In this document: positions 34,316 through 42,245 of the stretch, piece by piece | How positions within the stretch are numbered: the stretch's first letter is position 1 | How the letters are laid out: every line of letters begins with the position of its first letter | Assembly (NCBI RefSeq): GCF_014644495.1 | Contig: NZ_BMKU01000001.1 | Location: 609,779-673,778, forward strand | Direction: 5' to 3' | Length of the DNA: 64,000 bases | Source: Pseudarthrobacter polychromogenes | GTDB taxonomy: Bacteria > Actinomycetota > Actinomycetes > Actinomycetales > Micrococcaceae | The notes under the pieces: generated by a model | What the model was told of the DNA's origin: nothing | Databases searched by the model: none | The model's input: only the letters and a program-made list of their open reading frames with translations | Made by a program: the position numbers and the translations under genes

Positions 34316-35209
34316 GTGTCCAGGGAGCCCGTAGGGAGCGCGTCAAGGCTCTCGGTGGTGATCCCCACCCGGAATGACGCCGCGATGCTCGCGGTGTGCC
34401 TGCACCTGCTGTCCCGGCAGTCCAGGCCCGCGGACGAGATCATCGTGGTGGACAATGCCAGCAGCGACGATACTGCCGCCGTCTGCAGCGCAGCGGGAGT
34501 CCGGCGGATCCTGGTCGATGTGCCGGGTATTCCGGCCACCACCGCTGCCGGGTTTGATGCGGCGGCGGGAGATATCATCGCCCGGCTGGATACAGACTCC
34601 AGGCCCCCGGCAGACTGGCTGGAACGTGTGGAAGCCGTCCTGGACGCCGCGGGCCCTCTGTCCCTGGTGACCGGGCCCGGCGAGTTCTATGGCGGGCGCC
34701 GCTGGATCCAGTGGGCCGGACGGCACGTCTTCCTGGGCGGTTACTTCAGGGTGGTCGGCTTCCTCCTGGGCCATGCGCCCGTTTACGGGTCGAACTTCGC
34801 GCTGCGCCGGGATGTGTGGCAGGCGATCGGCGGCAGCGTGGAGAGGAACAACCCCGAGGTCCACGACGACCTTGACATCTCCTACCACCTCCGCCCGGAG
34901 ATGGCGGTCATCTACGCCCCAAACCTGGTCATGGGGGTCTCCGCCCGGCCACTCACCAACTGGCCATCCGCCGCCATATCCGCATGTCGCTGGTTACCTT
35001 CCGGGTGGAGTTCAGGGAGGAACCGCCACTGCGGCGCCGCCTGGAGCGGGCACGGGCGCGGCGCAGCCTGGAGACGCACCGCAGGCGGGCAGGAAGAGAC
35101 GACGGCGGATAACGTTCAGGCAGGCCCGCTGTCCTTCGCGTACAAGGCCAGGAGATCGCGGCTGAACTGGTGCGGCGACGTCTCGCACGGGCTGTGCCCG
35201 CCACGGTAA
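34316..35209 (+). CDS. Family 2 glycosyltransferase, C-terminus probably frameshifted
   Basis: The N-terminal 215 residues are a GT-A fold: LSVVIPTRND, then VDNASSDDTA, then a DTDSRPPADWLE metal-binding region and HDDLDISYHL, as in GT2 enzymes that use nucleotide sugars at the inner face of the membrane. After about position 34955 the reading becomes Trp/Cys/Ser-rich and runs 94 bp into the convergent hydrolase gene. A frame shifted by one base reads LAIRRHIRMSLVTFRVEF and stops at 35112, just before that gene ends. The gene is therefore likely frameshifted by mutation or sequence error. The GTG at 34316 has GGAGG seven bases upstream. Confidence 0.8.
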   Translation: MSREPVGSASRLSVVIPTRNDAAMLAVCLHLLSRQSRPADEIIVVDNASSDDTAAVCSAAGVRRILVDVPGIPATTAAGFDAAAGDIIARLDTDSRPPADWLERVEAVLDAAGPLSLVTGPGEFYGGRRWIQWAGRHVFLGGYFRVVGFLLGHAPVYGSNFALRRDVWQAIGGSVERNNPEVHDDLDISYHLRPEMAVIYAPNLVMGVSARPLTNWPSAAISACRWLPSGWSSGRNRHCGAAWSGHGRGAAWRRTAGGQEETTADNVQAGPLSFAYKARRSRLNWCGDVSHGLCPPR

Positions 35210-36063
35210 ACGGCGATCCTGGCACCAATGGCCTGGGCGAACTTACGGTGCAGCTGCAAAGGCCAGAGATCATGTTCGCCCACTGCCACGAACTTCGGAA
35301 GGGACGCAGCAGCCAAAAGACCGCGCAGGTCCGGGACGTTCTTCATCAGCACGTAGATGTCCCGCACTGAAGCGCGGCGGGTGAAGCGGAAACGGTAATT
35401 GACGAACTTTTGGCGGCTCCTGGGCACGCGGACGAAGCTCCGCCGGATTCCCCAGATCAGCAGGGCGGCACCGATCCGTCCATTCGCCCAGCTGCTGAAC
35501 CTGCCAATCCGGCTCACGCTGCGGAAACTCTGTCCGGGCTCCGGCGGACAGCTCAGGAGCGTCAGCGTCTGGAACAGGTCCGGCCGCTGCGAGTAGGCAA
35601 TCTGGACAACGATCGCGGCGAACGAATAGCCCACCACGTGGGCCGGCTTCCCGGCCGCGTCAAGGACCGTCAGGAAGTCTTCAACGAATAGTCCGTAGTC
35701 GTAGTGCAGCTGTGGCGGCACCAGGTTCTCCGGCCCTGCCGCCGCCGATTCGTACTGGCCGGCCATGTCGTAGCTGAGCACAAAGTAACCTGCGGCGGCC
35801 AGGTCCGGCATCATCAGCGAAAAGTCCTCTTTGGAGCCCGTGGCGCCCGGGACCAGGATGATCCAGGGATCATGAGGATCGCCCATGGCCCGCGCAGCGA
35901 GCTGCCCGCTGGGCGCCGGGATCCGCATGGACTGCGATCCCGGAGGCGGGCTGGCCCAATCGACGTCGCCCAGCCCGGCATCGAGCAGGGCAGCCTCGTC
36001 CACGCGGGCCGAACCGAACTCGTCAGGGCTGACCCCTAAAGGCGGCTGGTCCTGGGCTCCCAT
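35116..36063 (-). CDS. Alpha/beta hydrolase
   Basis: A 315-aa protein. After an N-terminal extension of about 65 residues, WIILVPGATGSKEDFSLMMP is the oxyanion loop region and AHVVGYSFAAIVVQIAY has the nucleophile Ser in GYSFAA. VAVGEHDLWP provides the acid and YRGGHSPCETSP the His. The nucleophile motif ends in AA rather than GG, an uncommon variant. No signal peptide is visible. The start at 36063 has TATCTT six bases upstream, so it has its own promoter although it overlaps the end of the upstream lipase gene by 41 bp. Substrate unknown. Confidence 0.85.
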   Translation of the reverse strand: MGAQDQPPLGVSPDEFGSARVDEAALLDAGLGDVDWASPPPGSQSMRIPAPSGQLAARAMGDPHDPWIILVPGATGSKEDFSLMMPDLAAAGYFVLSYDMAGQYESAAAGPENLVPPQLHYDYGLFVEDFLTVLDAAGKPAHVVGYSFAAIVVQIAYSQRPDLFQTLTLLSCPPEPGQSFRSVSRIGRFSSWANGRIGAALLIWGIRRSFVRVPRSRQKFVNYRFRFTRRASVRDIYVLMKNVPDLRGLLAAASLPKFVAVGEHDLWPLQLHRKFAQAIGARIAVYRGGHSPCETSPHQFSRDLLALYAKDSGPA

Positions 36064-37147
36064 CGTCCCAAGATAGCCCCGAGGCCCGCGTTTCGTGAGA
36101 GGCGTGCGCCGTGGGGCGCTGCGAGACCTTCCGGACGAAGGCGTGCAGCCGGAGGTACACCTCCTGGGATTCCGGATAGCGGTAGTCCTGCTGCCAGGTG
36201 TGCTCGGTGTTGGCGTTGGACCACTGGTAGATCAGGGTGTCCACCGGAACGCCGTGGAATTTGAGCCTGCTGATGAAATTTACGTTGGCCTCGTACAGGA
36301 AGTCACGTTCCGAGGTAGTGACGAATACCGGCGGGAACCGGCCGTCGAGCCACTCGATGGGGGACATGAAGCCGGCCTGGGTCTTCAGCCGTTCGATGGC
36401 TTCCGGCGTGGTGAAGGGGTTTCGGATCCGGCTCCGTGCCGGGCCTGCCGGGGGCAGCAGCATGCGGACAAAGTTCAGGCTCATGATGAAGCCGCTCTTG
36501 AAGAACACGGAAAAATCAACCACGCTGCAGTGCTGCACAAGGCCCCTCAGGTGATGCCCGGCCACAGCAGGGCAGAGGGAGTAGTGCGCGGCGAGCTCGG
36601 GCCGCAACGTGGCAGCCGTGAACAAAGCGGCGATCTGTCCCCCGGCGGAGTCGCCGCCCAGGACCACGCATTCGGGATCACCGCCGTAACGCCCGATGTT
36701 GCTGCGGACCCACGCTACCGCGGCGTTGGCGTCATGGAGCACATGGCCCATGTGGAAGCGGGGCGGCGTGCGGTAGTTGACGTTGACCACCACCATTCCG
36801 CCCGACGCCTGGTTGGCGCAGTACTTGGTGACGGCCGATTTATCCCCGGACGTCCACCCTCCGCCGTGGAAATACACGTAGACCGGAAGGGCCTCGCCCC
36901 CGTCAAGCACGATGTTCCGGGGCGTGAGCACGTCAAGCCGGTGCCCGGCGGCCGCATCGTCTGCATAGGTGATGTCATGGACGTAATCGACGTCGGTGCG
37001 GGGATCCGTGTTGAACCTGGCCCGTTCGCGGGAGCTCACGCCCGCCATGAGGAGCCGCCAGCTCCACACCGGCACCCGGCGCAGCAAGCCCCGCACTCTC
37101 CGTGCCAGCGAAAAGGTGCTGCGTGGATCCCGGACCGCCCTGGTCAT
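36023..37147 (-). CDS. Alpha/beta hydrolase of the hormone-sensitive lipase / acetyl esterase type
   Basis: A 374-aa esterase. YVYFHGGGWTSGDKS is the HGGGW oxyanion motif. VVLGGDSAGGQIAALF has the nucleophile Ser in GDSAGG, the class IV (HSL-like) signature. The His is probably in NTEHTWQQDY. The N-terminal 40 residues are Arg-rich without a clear signal peptide. TACCAT lies six bases before the ATG at 37147, fitting a leaderless mRNA. The 3' end overlaps the next hydrolase by 41 bp, so both are probably co-transcribed. Natural substrate unknown. Confidence 0.88.
   Translation of the reverse strand: MTRAVRDPRSTFSLARRVRGLLRRVPVWSWRLLMAGVSSRERARFNTDPRTDVDYVHDITYADDAAAGHRLDVLTPRNIVLDGGEALPVYVYFHGGGWTSGDKSAVTKYCANQASGGMVVVNVNYRTPPRFHMGHVLHDANAAVAWVRSNIGRYGGDPECVVLGGDSAGGQIAALFTAATLRPELAAHYSLCPAVAGHHLRGLVQHCSVVDFSVFFKSGFIMSLNFVRMLLPPAGPARSRIRNPFTTPEAIERLKTQAGFMSPIEWLDGRFPPVFVTTSERDFLYEANVNFISRLKFHGVPVDTLIYQWSNANTEHTWQQDYRYPESQEVYLRLHAFVRKVSQRPTAHASHETRASGLSWDDGSPGPAAFRGQP
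36070..36075 (-). promoter_or_regulatory. Leaderless-type -10 box of the hydrolase at 36063
   Basis: TATCTT on the minus strand ends six bases before the ATG at 36063 and lies within the 3' coding end of the upstream lipase gene. Confidence 0.45.
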
Positions 37148-37153
37148 CCCTTA

Positions 37154-37159
37154 ATGGTA
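37154..37159 (-). promoter_or_regulatory. Leaderless-type -10 box of the lipase gene
   Basis: TACCAT on the minus strand ends six bases before the ATG at 37147. The intervening TAAGGG could instead be a weak ribosome binding site. Confidence 0.4.
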
Positions 37160-37203
37160 CCGGGCGGGACCCTTCACAAGCGGCCTGGCAGTGGTGCGGG
37201 AAG

Positions 37204-37863
37204 TCAGTCCAGGTCGGTGGGCGCTGCCCGGTCATCCACGGCTGCGGTGAGGTGGTCAATGCGCTCGAGGGCTGCGGTCAACTGCTCAACGGCCGACCAC
37301 AGGCCAGGGTGCTGTTCCCTGATCTGCTCCAGCGTGACCCCGGCAGACCTGAGGGTGGCAAGGTCGAAGCTAACGTTTGTGCGCGCCCCCGCCACTGCCG
37401 CCCTCAGGGCGCCGAATCCGACGACGACATCGGCGATGAGGGCCGGGTTGCCGTTGCCGGCGAGCCAACCAAGGTCGTCAATGGCAGCGACAGCCCGCTC
37501 CCCCAGGACGGCCGATGCCTTGGCGGCATCGACGGAGGCGCGGTGGATCGCCTGATCCCGTTCCGGGCCCTTTTCGAGCCGAAAGGCGGCGCCGAACGCT
37601 TCGGAGGCGGCAGCGTCGTCGTCGGCCAATCTAAGGGCGGCCTCCCGAAGCGCACGGGCACGCGCATGAAGGGAGGCGAGTTCTGCCCCCTGGTCTTCCT
37701 GCGGTTCCGTGTAGCCGGCAACCATTGATGCCAGTGAAGCGGCAATGGCAAGCATCACGCCCGTCCCGGCGCCTCCGCCCGGTGAACCTTTGGACTCCGC
37801 TAGGGCACGCGTCCACTCCTCAACAGTTGAGCGCTGGGTGGTCACGGCATCGGTATCAGTCAT
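37204..37863 (-). CDS. Cyclodeaminase/cyclohydrolase family protein
   Basis: A 219-aa, almost entirely helical protein. TVEEWTRALAESKGSPGGGAGTGVMLAIAASLASMVAGYT is, in pieces, the conserved start of the FTCD C-terminal domain family, with SPGGGAG as folate-binding loop. True formimidoyltetrahydrofolate cyclodeaminases convert formimino-THF to methenyl-THF; short actinobacterial homologues may act on folate or have another role. The ATG at 37863 begins the recognisable family sequence, 28 bp after the RibD-like gene, so the two likely form an operon. Earlier codons are out of character and are excluded. Confidence 0.85.
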   Translation of the reverse strand: MTDTDAVTTQRSTVEEWTRALAESKGSPGGGAGTGVMLAIAASLASMVAGYTEPQEDQGAELASLHARARALREAALRLADDDAAASEAFGAAFRLEKGPERDQAIHRASVDAAKASAVLGERAVAAIDDLGWLAGNGNPALIADVVVGFGALRAAVAGARTNVSFDLATLRSAGVTLEQIREQHPGLWSAVEQLTAALERIDHLTAAVDDRAAPTDLD

Positions 37864-37891
37864 GCCATCAAGTGTGCCCGGTGCCGGCCCG

Positions 37892-38581
37892 TCATCGTGG
37901 TTCATTTGGCGGGGCATCCGCCTCCGGGGCACTCCGCGGGTCAGGCGCTGCCCCGGACCGTCCAGGCCCATCAAGGACGGTGGGGACGTAGTCGAGCAGC
38001 TGCAGCCTCCCGTCGAAGGTCCGGCTGTCCACCATCTCGAGCGCAACGTCCGGATAGCCGTCGAAGATCCGTTCCCTGCCGGTGCGGCCTGTGATGACAG
38101 GGAAGACCACCAGGCGGAACCTGTCCACCAGGCCTGCGTTCAGCAGCGACCGGCACAGGCTCAGGCTGCCGAGGGTGCTCAGGGGATGGGTGCCTTTCCG
38201 TTTCAGTTCCTTCACGGCGTCCACGGCGTCCCCGCGGACCAGCGTCGAATTCGGCCAGCCCAGCGGCCCCCGGAGCGTGGAGGAAAAGACGACCTTGGGC
38301 ACCGCTGCAAGGCCGGTAAGGCTCGCCCCTTCTTCTTCGGAAAACCCCGAGCCTCCTGCAGCGGCTTCCTCTGACATCCCGGACATCAGCCGGTAGGTGT
38401 TCGCGCCAAGAAGGTACGTGCACTCCTTGTGGCCCTCCTCCTCGAGCCAGGCCAGGTATTCCGGTCCTTCCAAGCCCCACCAGCCGGGCCATCCCTCCGC
38501 TGAGGCGCAGCCATCCAGGGAAATGATGAGGTCAACCATCAGCTCAACCGAGGATGACTCCCGTTCAGATGCCGCGCCCAT
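37892..38581 (-). CDS. Dihydrofolate reductase / RibD C-terminal domain family protein
   Basis: A 229-aa cytosolic protein. VDLIISLDGCASAEGWPGW is the family's opening strand and loop. VVFSSTLRGPLGWPNSTLV and LGSLSLCRSLLNAGLVDRF form the NADPH region, and FPVITGRTGRERIF the last strands. It is distinct from the 186-aa relative at 18959. The ATG at 38581 has an AAGGAG ribosome binding site seven bases upstream. It heads a probable two-gene unit with the cyclodeaminase-like gene. Coupling of a DHFR-like reductase with a folate-active domain hints at folate chemistry, but this is inference. Confidence 0.86.
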   Translation of the reverse strand: MGAASERESSSVELMVDLIISLDGCASAEGWPGWWGLEGPEYLAWLEEEGHKECTYLLGANTYRLMSGMSEEAAAGGSGFSEEEGASLTGLAAVPKVVFSSTLRGPLGWPNSTLVRGDAVDAVKELKRKGTHPLSTLGSLSLCRSLLNAGLVDRFRLVVFPVITGRTGRERIFDGYPDVALEMVDSRTFDGRLQLLDYVPTVLDGPGRSGAAPDPRSAPEADAPPNEPR

Positions 38582-38752
38582 GGCCGTCTCCTTGGTGGCA
38601 GGTCGCGGCAATCGTAGCCCCGTGCCGGCAGGACCTTCAAGGCCGTACTTGCCTGTCGGCAAGACGGCGTCGGAAATCTTAGGCTCGAACCGACAGAGCT
38701 AAGCGGCACTCGGTTGGTGACTCACGTGCGCTATAAGGTGGCCCGCTAAGCG

Positions 38753-39784
38753 CTATCGTCCGCCCTCGATCCTGCGGCTGCGCTGCTCCTGCGCCATCGG
38801 GCCGTACGGATAGACCCCCGTTTGGGGCTGGCTGACCTGGGTTAAGTGGCCGGCTTCGTCGGGGCTGAGCTGCAGGCTGGCTGCGGCAAGGTTGTCGGCG
38901 AGCTGCTCCGTGGTCCGGGCACCCAGGATCACCGAGGTCACCGCCGGCCTGTCCACCAGCCACGCCAGCGCCACTTGGGACGGACTCACTCCGCGGGCGG
39001 CCGCAATGTCTTCCACGGCGCCGATCACCTGCCAGGTGCCGGGATTGCTGTTGCGTGCCTTCCAGGCCTCCATGCCGCGTTCGGGGTTCTCGCCGAGCCG
39101 CGTTGCACCCTTGGGGGCCTGGTCCCGCTTGTACTTGCCGGACAACCAGCCGCCTCCCAAAGGCGACCATGGCAGCAGTCCGATTCCGGCGTCGAGCGCA
39201 GCGGGAACGATTTCGGATTCAATGTCCCGCACCAGCAGGCTGTACTGGGGCTGCAGGGTCACCGCCGGAGTCCACCCGTGGGCGCGGGCAAGGTGGACGG
39301 CCTTGGTCAGCTGCCACCCCAGGAAGTTGGAGAAGCCGTAGTAGGCGATCTTTCCGCGGCTGACCGAGTCGTCAAGGAAGCGCAGCGTCTCCTCGAGCGG
39401 GGTGATCGGGTCCCAGGCGTGCAGCTGGTACAGGTCGATCTGTTCCACGCCCAGGCGCCGGAGCGAATCGTCCAGGGCGCGGGTCAGCCTCCGGCGGGAG
39501 GTGCCGACGTCGTTCGGTCCCGTCCCCATCGGAAAGCGGCCTTTGGTAGCTATCACCGCCGTATCCCTGAGGTGCGGGCGCCTGCCCAACCAGCGTCCGA
39601 TGATCTCTTCCGAAACTCCCGTGCTGTACACATCAGCGGTGTCGATGAAGTTGCCGCCGGCGGCAAAGTAACTGTCCAGGATGGCGTGTGACGATTCCTC
39701 GGTGGCCTCCGCCCCGAACGTCATGGTTCCGAGCGCGAGGGTGGACACGACGGTGCCGCTGCTTCCCAGGGTTCTGTACTGCAT
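38753..39784 (-). CDS. Aldo/keto reductase
   Basis: A 343-aa TIM-barrel NADPH-dependent reductase. YRTLGSSGTVVSTLALGTM is the family start. FIDTADVYSTGVSEEIIG carries the catalytic Asp and Tyr, VIATKGRF the Lys, and QIDLYQLHAWDPITPLEE the His. VTSVILGARTTEQLADNL is the C-terminal cofactor segment. It reduces carbonyls of sugars, steroids or quinones; the exact substrate is open. AGGAG precedes the ATG at 39784. It lies 13 bp after the SMP-30/gluconolactonase gene and is probably co-transcribed, suggesting a sugar/lactone pathway. Confidence 0.93.
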   Translation of the reverse strand: MQYRTLGSSGTVVSTLALGTMTFGAEATEESSHAILDSYFAAGGNFIDTADVYSTGVSEEIIGRWLGRRPHLRDTAVIATKGRFPMGTGPNDVGTSRRRLTRALDDSLRRLGVEQIDLYQLHAWDPITPLEETLRFLDDSVSRGKIAYYGFSNFLGWQLTKAVHLARAHGWTPAVTLQPQYSLLVRDIESEIVPAALDAGIGLLPWSPLGGGWLSGKYKRDQAPKGATRLGENPERGMEAWKARNSNPGTWQVIGAVEDIAAARGVSPSQVALAWLVDRPAVTSVILGARTTEQLADNLAAASLQLSPDEAGHLTQVSQPQTGVYPYGPMAQEQRSRRIEGGR

Positions 39785-39797
39785 GGTTCTCCTCTTT

Positions 39798-40691
39798 TTA
39801 GTTGGCGGCGGGAGTTGCGGCCCGGGCGGCTGCATCCCGAGTGGTGGTGCGGATCCGGTAGAGGCTGGTGGTTGCGGTGATGTAGAGGTCCTGGCCGTCC
39901 GGGCCCCCGAAGCACACGTTGGATACCTTTTCAGGCACGTCTACCGTGTCCAGGAGCTTGAATGACGGTGAATAGACACGCACTTCCGGCCCGGCTGAGG
40001 TCCAGATCCGGCCCTGGACGTCCACGCGCAAGCCGTCGGCAGCATGGTCTTCGTCAAGCTCGACGGCGGGTGCCCGGCGTGTGCACGCGCCGCCCCTCAC
40101 GTCGTAGGAGGCGATCCGCAACGGCACGCCATGGTCCGGACCGGCCGTGTCCGTCACGTAGAGGACTGACTCGTCAGGCGAAAACGCCAGACCGTTCGGA
40201 TACACGAGGTCCGTCACCACAGCTGTAAGGGTCCCGGAGTCAGGGTCAAACCGGAATACGTAGCAGCCCCCGTACTCCTGCTCCCCCTCGTGCCCTTCCC
40301 GTGTTCCCGGGAGGATCCCGTAGGGCGGGTCGGTGAACCAGATGCTGGAGTCGCGCGCAACCACGACGTCGTTGGGTGAGTTCAGCCGCCTGCCCTGGAA
40401 TGAGTCAACCAGTCCTGTCACGGTCCCCTCGACGTCCCGCTCGATGCGGCGGCGCCCGTGGCTGCACTGCACAACGCTGCCGTCGGCGTCCAGGGTCCGG
40501 CCGTTGGTGAACCCGGCTCCGGTGGCGTATACCCTTGTGGTCCCCGTGGCCGCCTCGAACTCAAGGATGCGGTTATTGGGAATATCGCTCCACCGCACGG
40601 TCTGCGAGGACGGAACCCACACGGGCCCCTCCGCCCACACCGAGCCCGTGGACAGGCACTCCAACCGGCCTTCCGTCAAACCGTCGCCCAT
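39798..40691 (-). CDS. SMP-30/gluconolactonase family lactonase
   Basis: A 297-aa six-bladed beta-propeller enzyme. SVWAEGPVWVPSSQTVRWSD is the family start with the metal-binding Glu. LNSPNDVVVARDSSIWFTDP provides Asn and the base region, and YPNGLAFSPDESVLYVTD the Asn/Asp ligands. These cytosolic or secreted lactonases hydrolyse gluconolactone or other sugar lactones using a divalent metal. No signal peptide is visible. It is the first gene of a pair with the aldo/keto reductase; GAGGGGA precedes the ATG at 40691. The pair points to oxidation or reduction of a sugar lactone. Confidence 0.93.
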   Translation of the reverse strand: MGDGLTEGRLECLSTGSVWAEGPVWVPSSQTVRWSDIPNNRILEFEAATGTTRVYATGAGFTNGRTLDADGSVVQCSHGRRRIERDVEGTVTGLVDSFQGRRLNSPNDVVVARDSSIWFTDPPYGILPGTREGHEGEQEYGGCYVFRFDPDSGTLTAVVTDLVYPNGLAFSPDESVLYVTDTAGPDHGVPLRIASYDVRGGACTRRAPAVELDEDHAADGLRVDVQGRIWTSAGPEVRVYSPSFKLLDTVDVPEKVSNVCFGGPDGQDLYITATTSLYRIRTTTRDAAARAATPAAN

Positions 40692-40949
40692 TCAGGTCCC
40701 CTCGCAATTCGTTGTACTGAGTGGCACGCAATAGGGGAAACGATAGCGCGAAGAGGTAAAGCGGGACGGCATTGGGGACAGCAGCGCGGTTGACGGGTGT
40801 TGTCTCCGGCCCTGCCGGGCAGTAACGCTGATGTAACGCTTCGCGGCGTAGAACTGGCGACGTGTGGGACCACCACGCCGCTGATACGTTCACTGCCGCA
40901 GCTGCGCCAATGGCGCAGACCGTTGCGTGTAGAGGCCAAGGAGCCCAGG

Positions 40950-42179
40950 ATGTCCAACCTGTTCAACCAGAAAATCATGATTCTGCGCGCGCCTTCCCTC
41001 GGCGCCACCCGTGACCCGTTCGATGGCCCGGGGGCGTCCCCGGGGCTCGAAAGCACCGCCCAGAACATCGCCGAACGCGCTGTCAGCATGACGGTGGAAA
41101 GCGACGAGAACCCCTCCGGCTCAACCCTCAACGCCCTGCGGAACGACCCCACGGTCCTCGGCTTCGCTCCCGCCATGCCCATGAAACTCATCGAACCCTT
41201 CGACGCCGATGCTGCCCCGTCCGCCGCGGCAACGTGGGGCGTCAAGGCCGTGGGCGCACACACCTCGCCCTTCTCCGGTGCCGGGGTGACGGTCGCGGTC
41301 CTGGACACCGGCATCGCTGCAAACCACCCGGCCTTCGCCGGCGTCAACCTGGTCACAAAAGACTTCACCGGCGCGGGCAGCGCCGAAGACGACAACGGCC
41401 ATGGCACCCACTGCGCCGGCACGATCTTTGGCCGCGACCTCTCAGGCCAGCGGATCGGCGTCGCAACCGGCGTCCAGAAAGCGGTCATCGGCAAAGTCCT
41501 CGGAGGCCCCAACGGCGGCAGCAGCGACATCCTGGCCTCCGCCATGCTTTGGGCCGCCGACAACGGCGCCCATGTCATCTCCATGTCGCTGGGCATCGAC
41601 TTCCCGGGCTGGGTGGACGAGCTGGTGAAGGTGCACGGCCTGTCCATCCCCGCCGCCACCTCCATAGCGCTTGAAGGCTACCGCGCCAACGTCCGGCTGT
41701 TCGAGCAGCTCGCCAACCTCCTCAATGCGCGGGCCTCCGTTGCCCAGACGACGATCGTGGTCGCAGCCGCCGGCAACGAAAGCGAACGCACCGGCAACCC
41801 CGCATACGAGATCAATGTGGCGCCACCGGCCGCAGCCTTCGGGATCACGTCCGTGGCCGCCCTGGCCGACGGCGGCGGCGGACTTACCGTGGCACCCTTC
41901 TCAAACACGATGGCGACGGTGGCCGGTCCCGGCGTCGGGGTGTTCAGCGCCTGGCTCAACGGCGGTACCAAAACGATCAGTGGCACCAGCATGGCCACCC
42001 CGCACGTGGCCGGCGTGGCGGCGCTGTGGGCGGAGCGGCTTCTGGCACAGGGACCCCTCAGTCCTGTACTGCTCCAGGCAAAACTGATCGCTTCCGGAAC
42101 GTTCAAGCCGCTCAAGGCTGGCACGGATCCCGTGGACGTTGGGGCGGGCCTGGTCCAGGCACCCACGAACGCCAACTAG
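40950..42179 (+). CDS. S8 family serine peptidase (subtilase) without visible signal peptide
   Basis: A 409-aa subtilase with all catalytic residues: Asp119 in AVLDTGIA, His151 in GHGTHCAG and Ser347 in GTSMATPHVAG, with oxyanion Asn276 in AAGNES. Residues 1-85 form a short propeptide-like region (ALRNDPTVLGFAPAMPMKLI) resembling subtilase inhibitory prodomains. No Sec, Tat or lipoprotein signal precedes it. An insert of about 40 residues, DFPGWVDELVKVHG onward, lies between the His and Asn motifs. The ATG at 40950 has AAGGAG eight bases upstream. It is 66 bp ahead of the trypsin-nuclease fusion and probably co-transcribed with it. Confidence 0.93.
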   Translation: MSNLFNQKIMILRAPSLGATRDPFDGPGASPGLESTAQNIAERAVSMTVESDENPSGSTLNALRNDPTVLGFAPAMPMKLIEPFDADAAPSAAATWGVKAVGAHTSPFSGAGVTVAVLDTGIAANHPAFAGVNLVTKDFTGAGSAEDDNGHGTHCAGTIFGRDLSGQRIGVATGVQKAVIGKVLGGPNGGSSDILASAMLWAADNGAHVISMSLGIDFPGWVDELVKVHGLSIPAATSIALEGYRANVRLFEQLANLLNARASVAQTTIVVAAAGNESERTGNPAYEINVAPPAAAFGITSVAALADGGGGLTVAPFSNTMATVAGPGVGVFSAWLNGGTKTISGTSMATPHVAGVAALWAERLLAQGPLSPVLLQAKLIASGTFKPLKAGTDPVDVGAGLVQAPTNAN

Positions 42180-42245
42180 GGTGGCCCGGCGTTTTATCCG
42201 AAGCGCTCGATGACTGGCTTGCAGTAAGTCCCAAGGAGCGGACAC

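Noticed and set aside
36095..37555. A 486-codon open frame on the plus strand opposite the lipase gene
   Set aside because: The minus-strand HGGGW and GDSAGG motifs are complete. The plus frame has no motif and crosses a gene boundary.
38640..38760. Possible tRNA or small RNA in the short gap upstream of the RibD-like gene
   Set aside because: No cloverleaf, TPsiC (GGTTCGAATCC) or D-loop consensus could be built; it contains only a partial GCTCGAACC.
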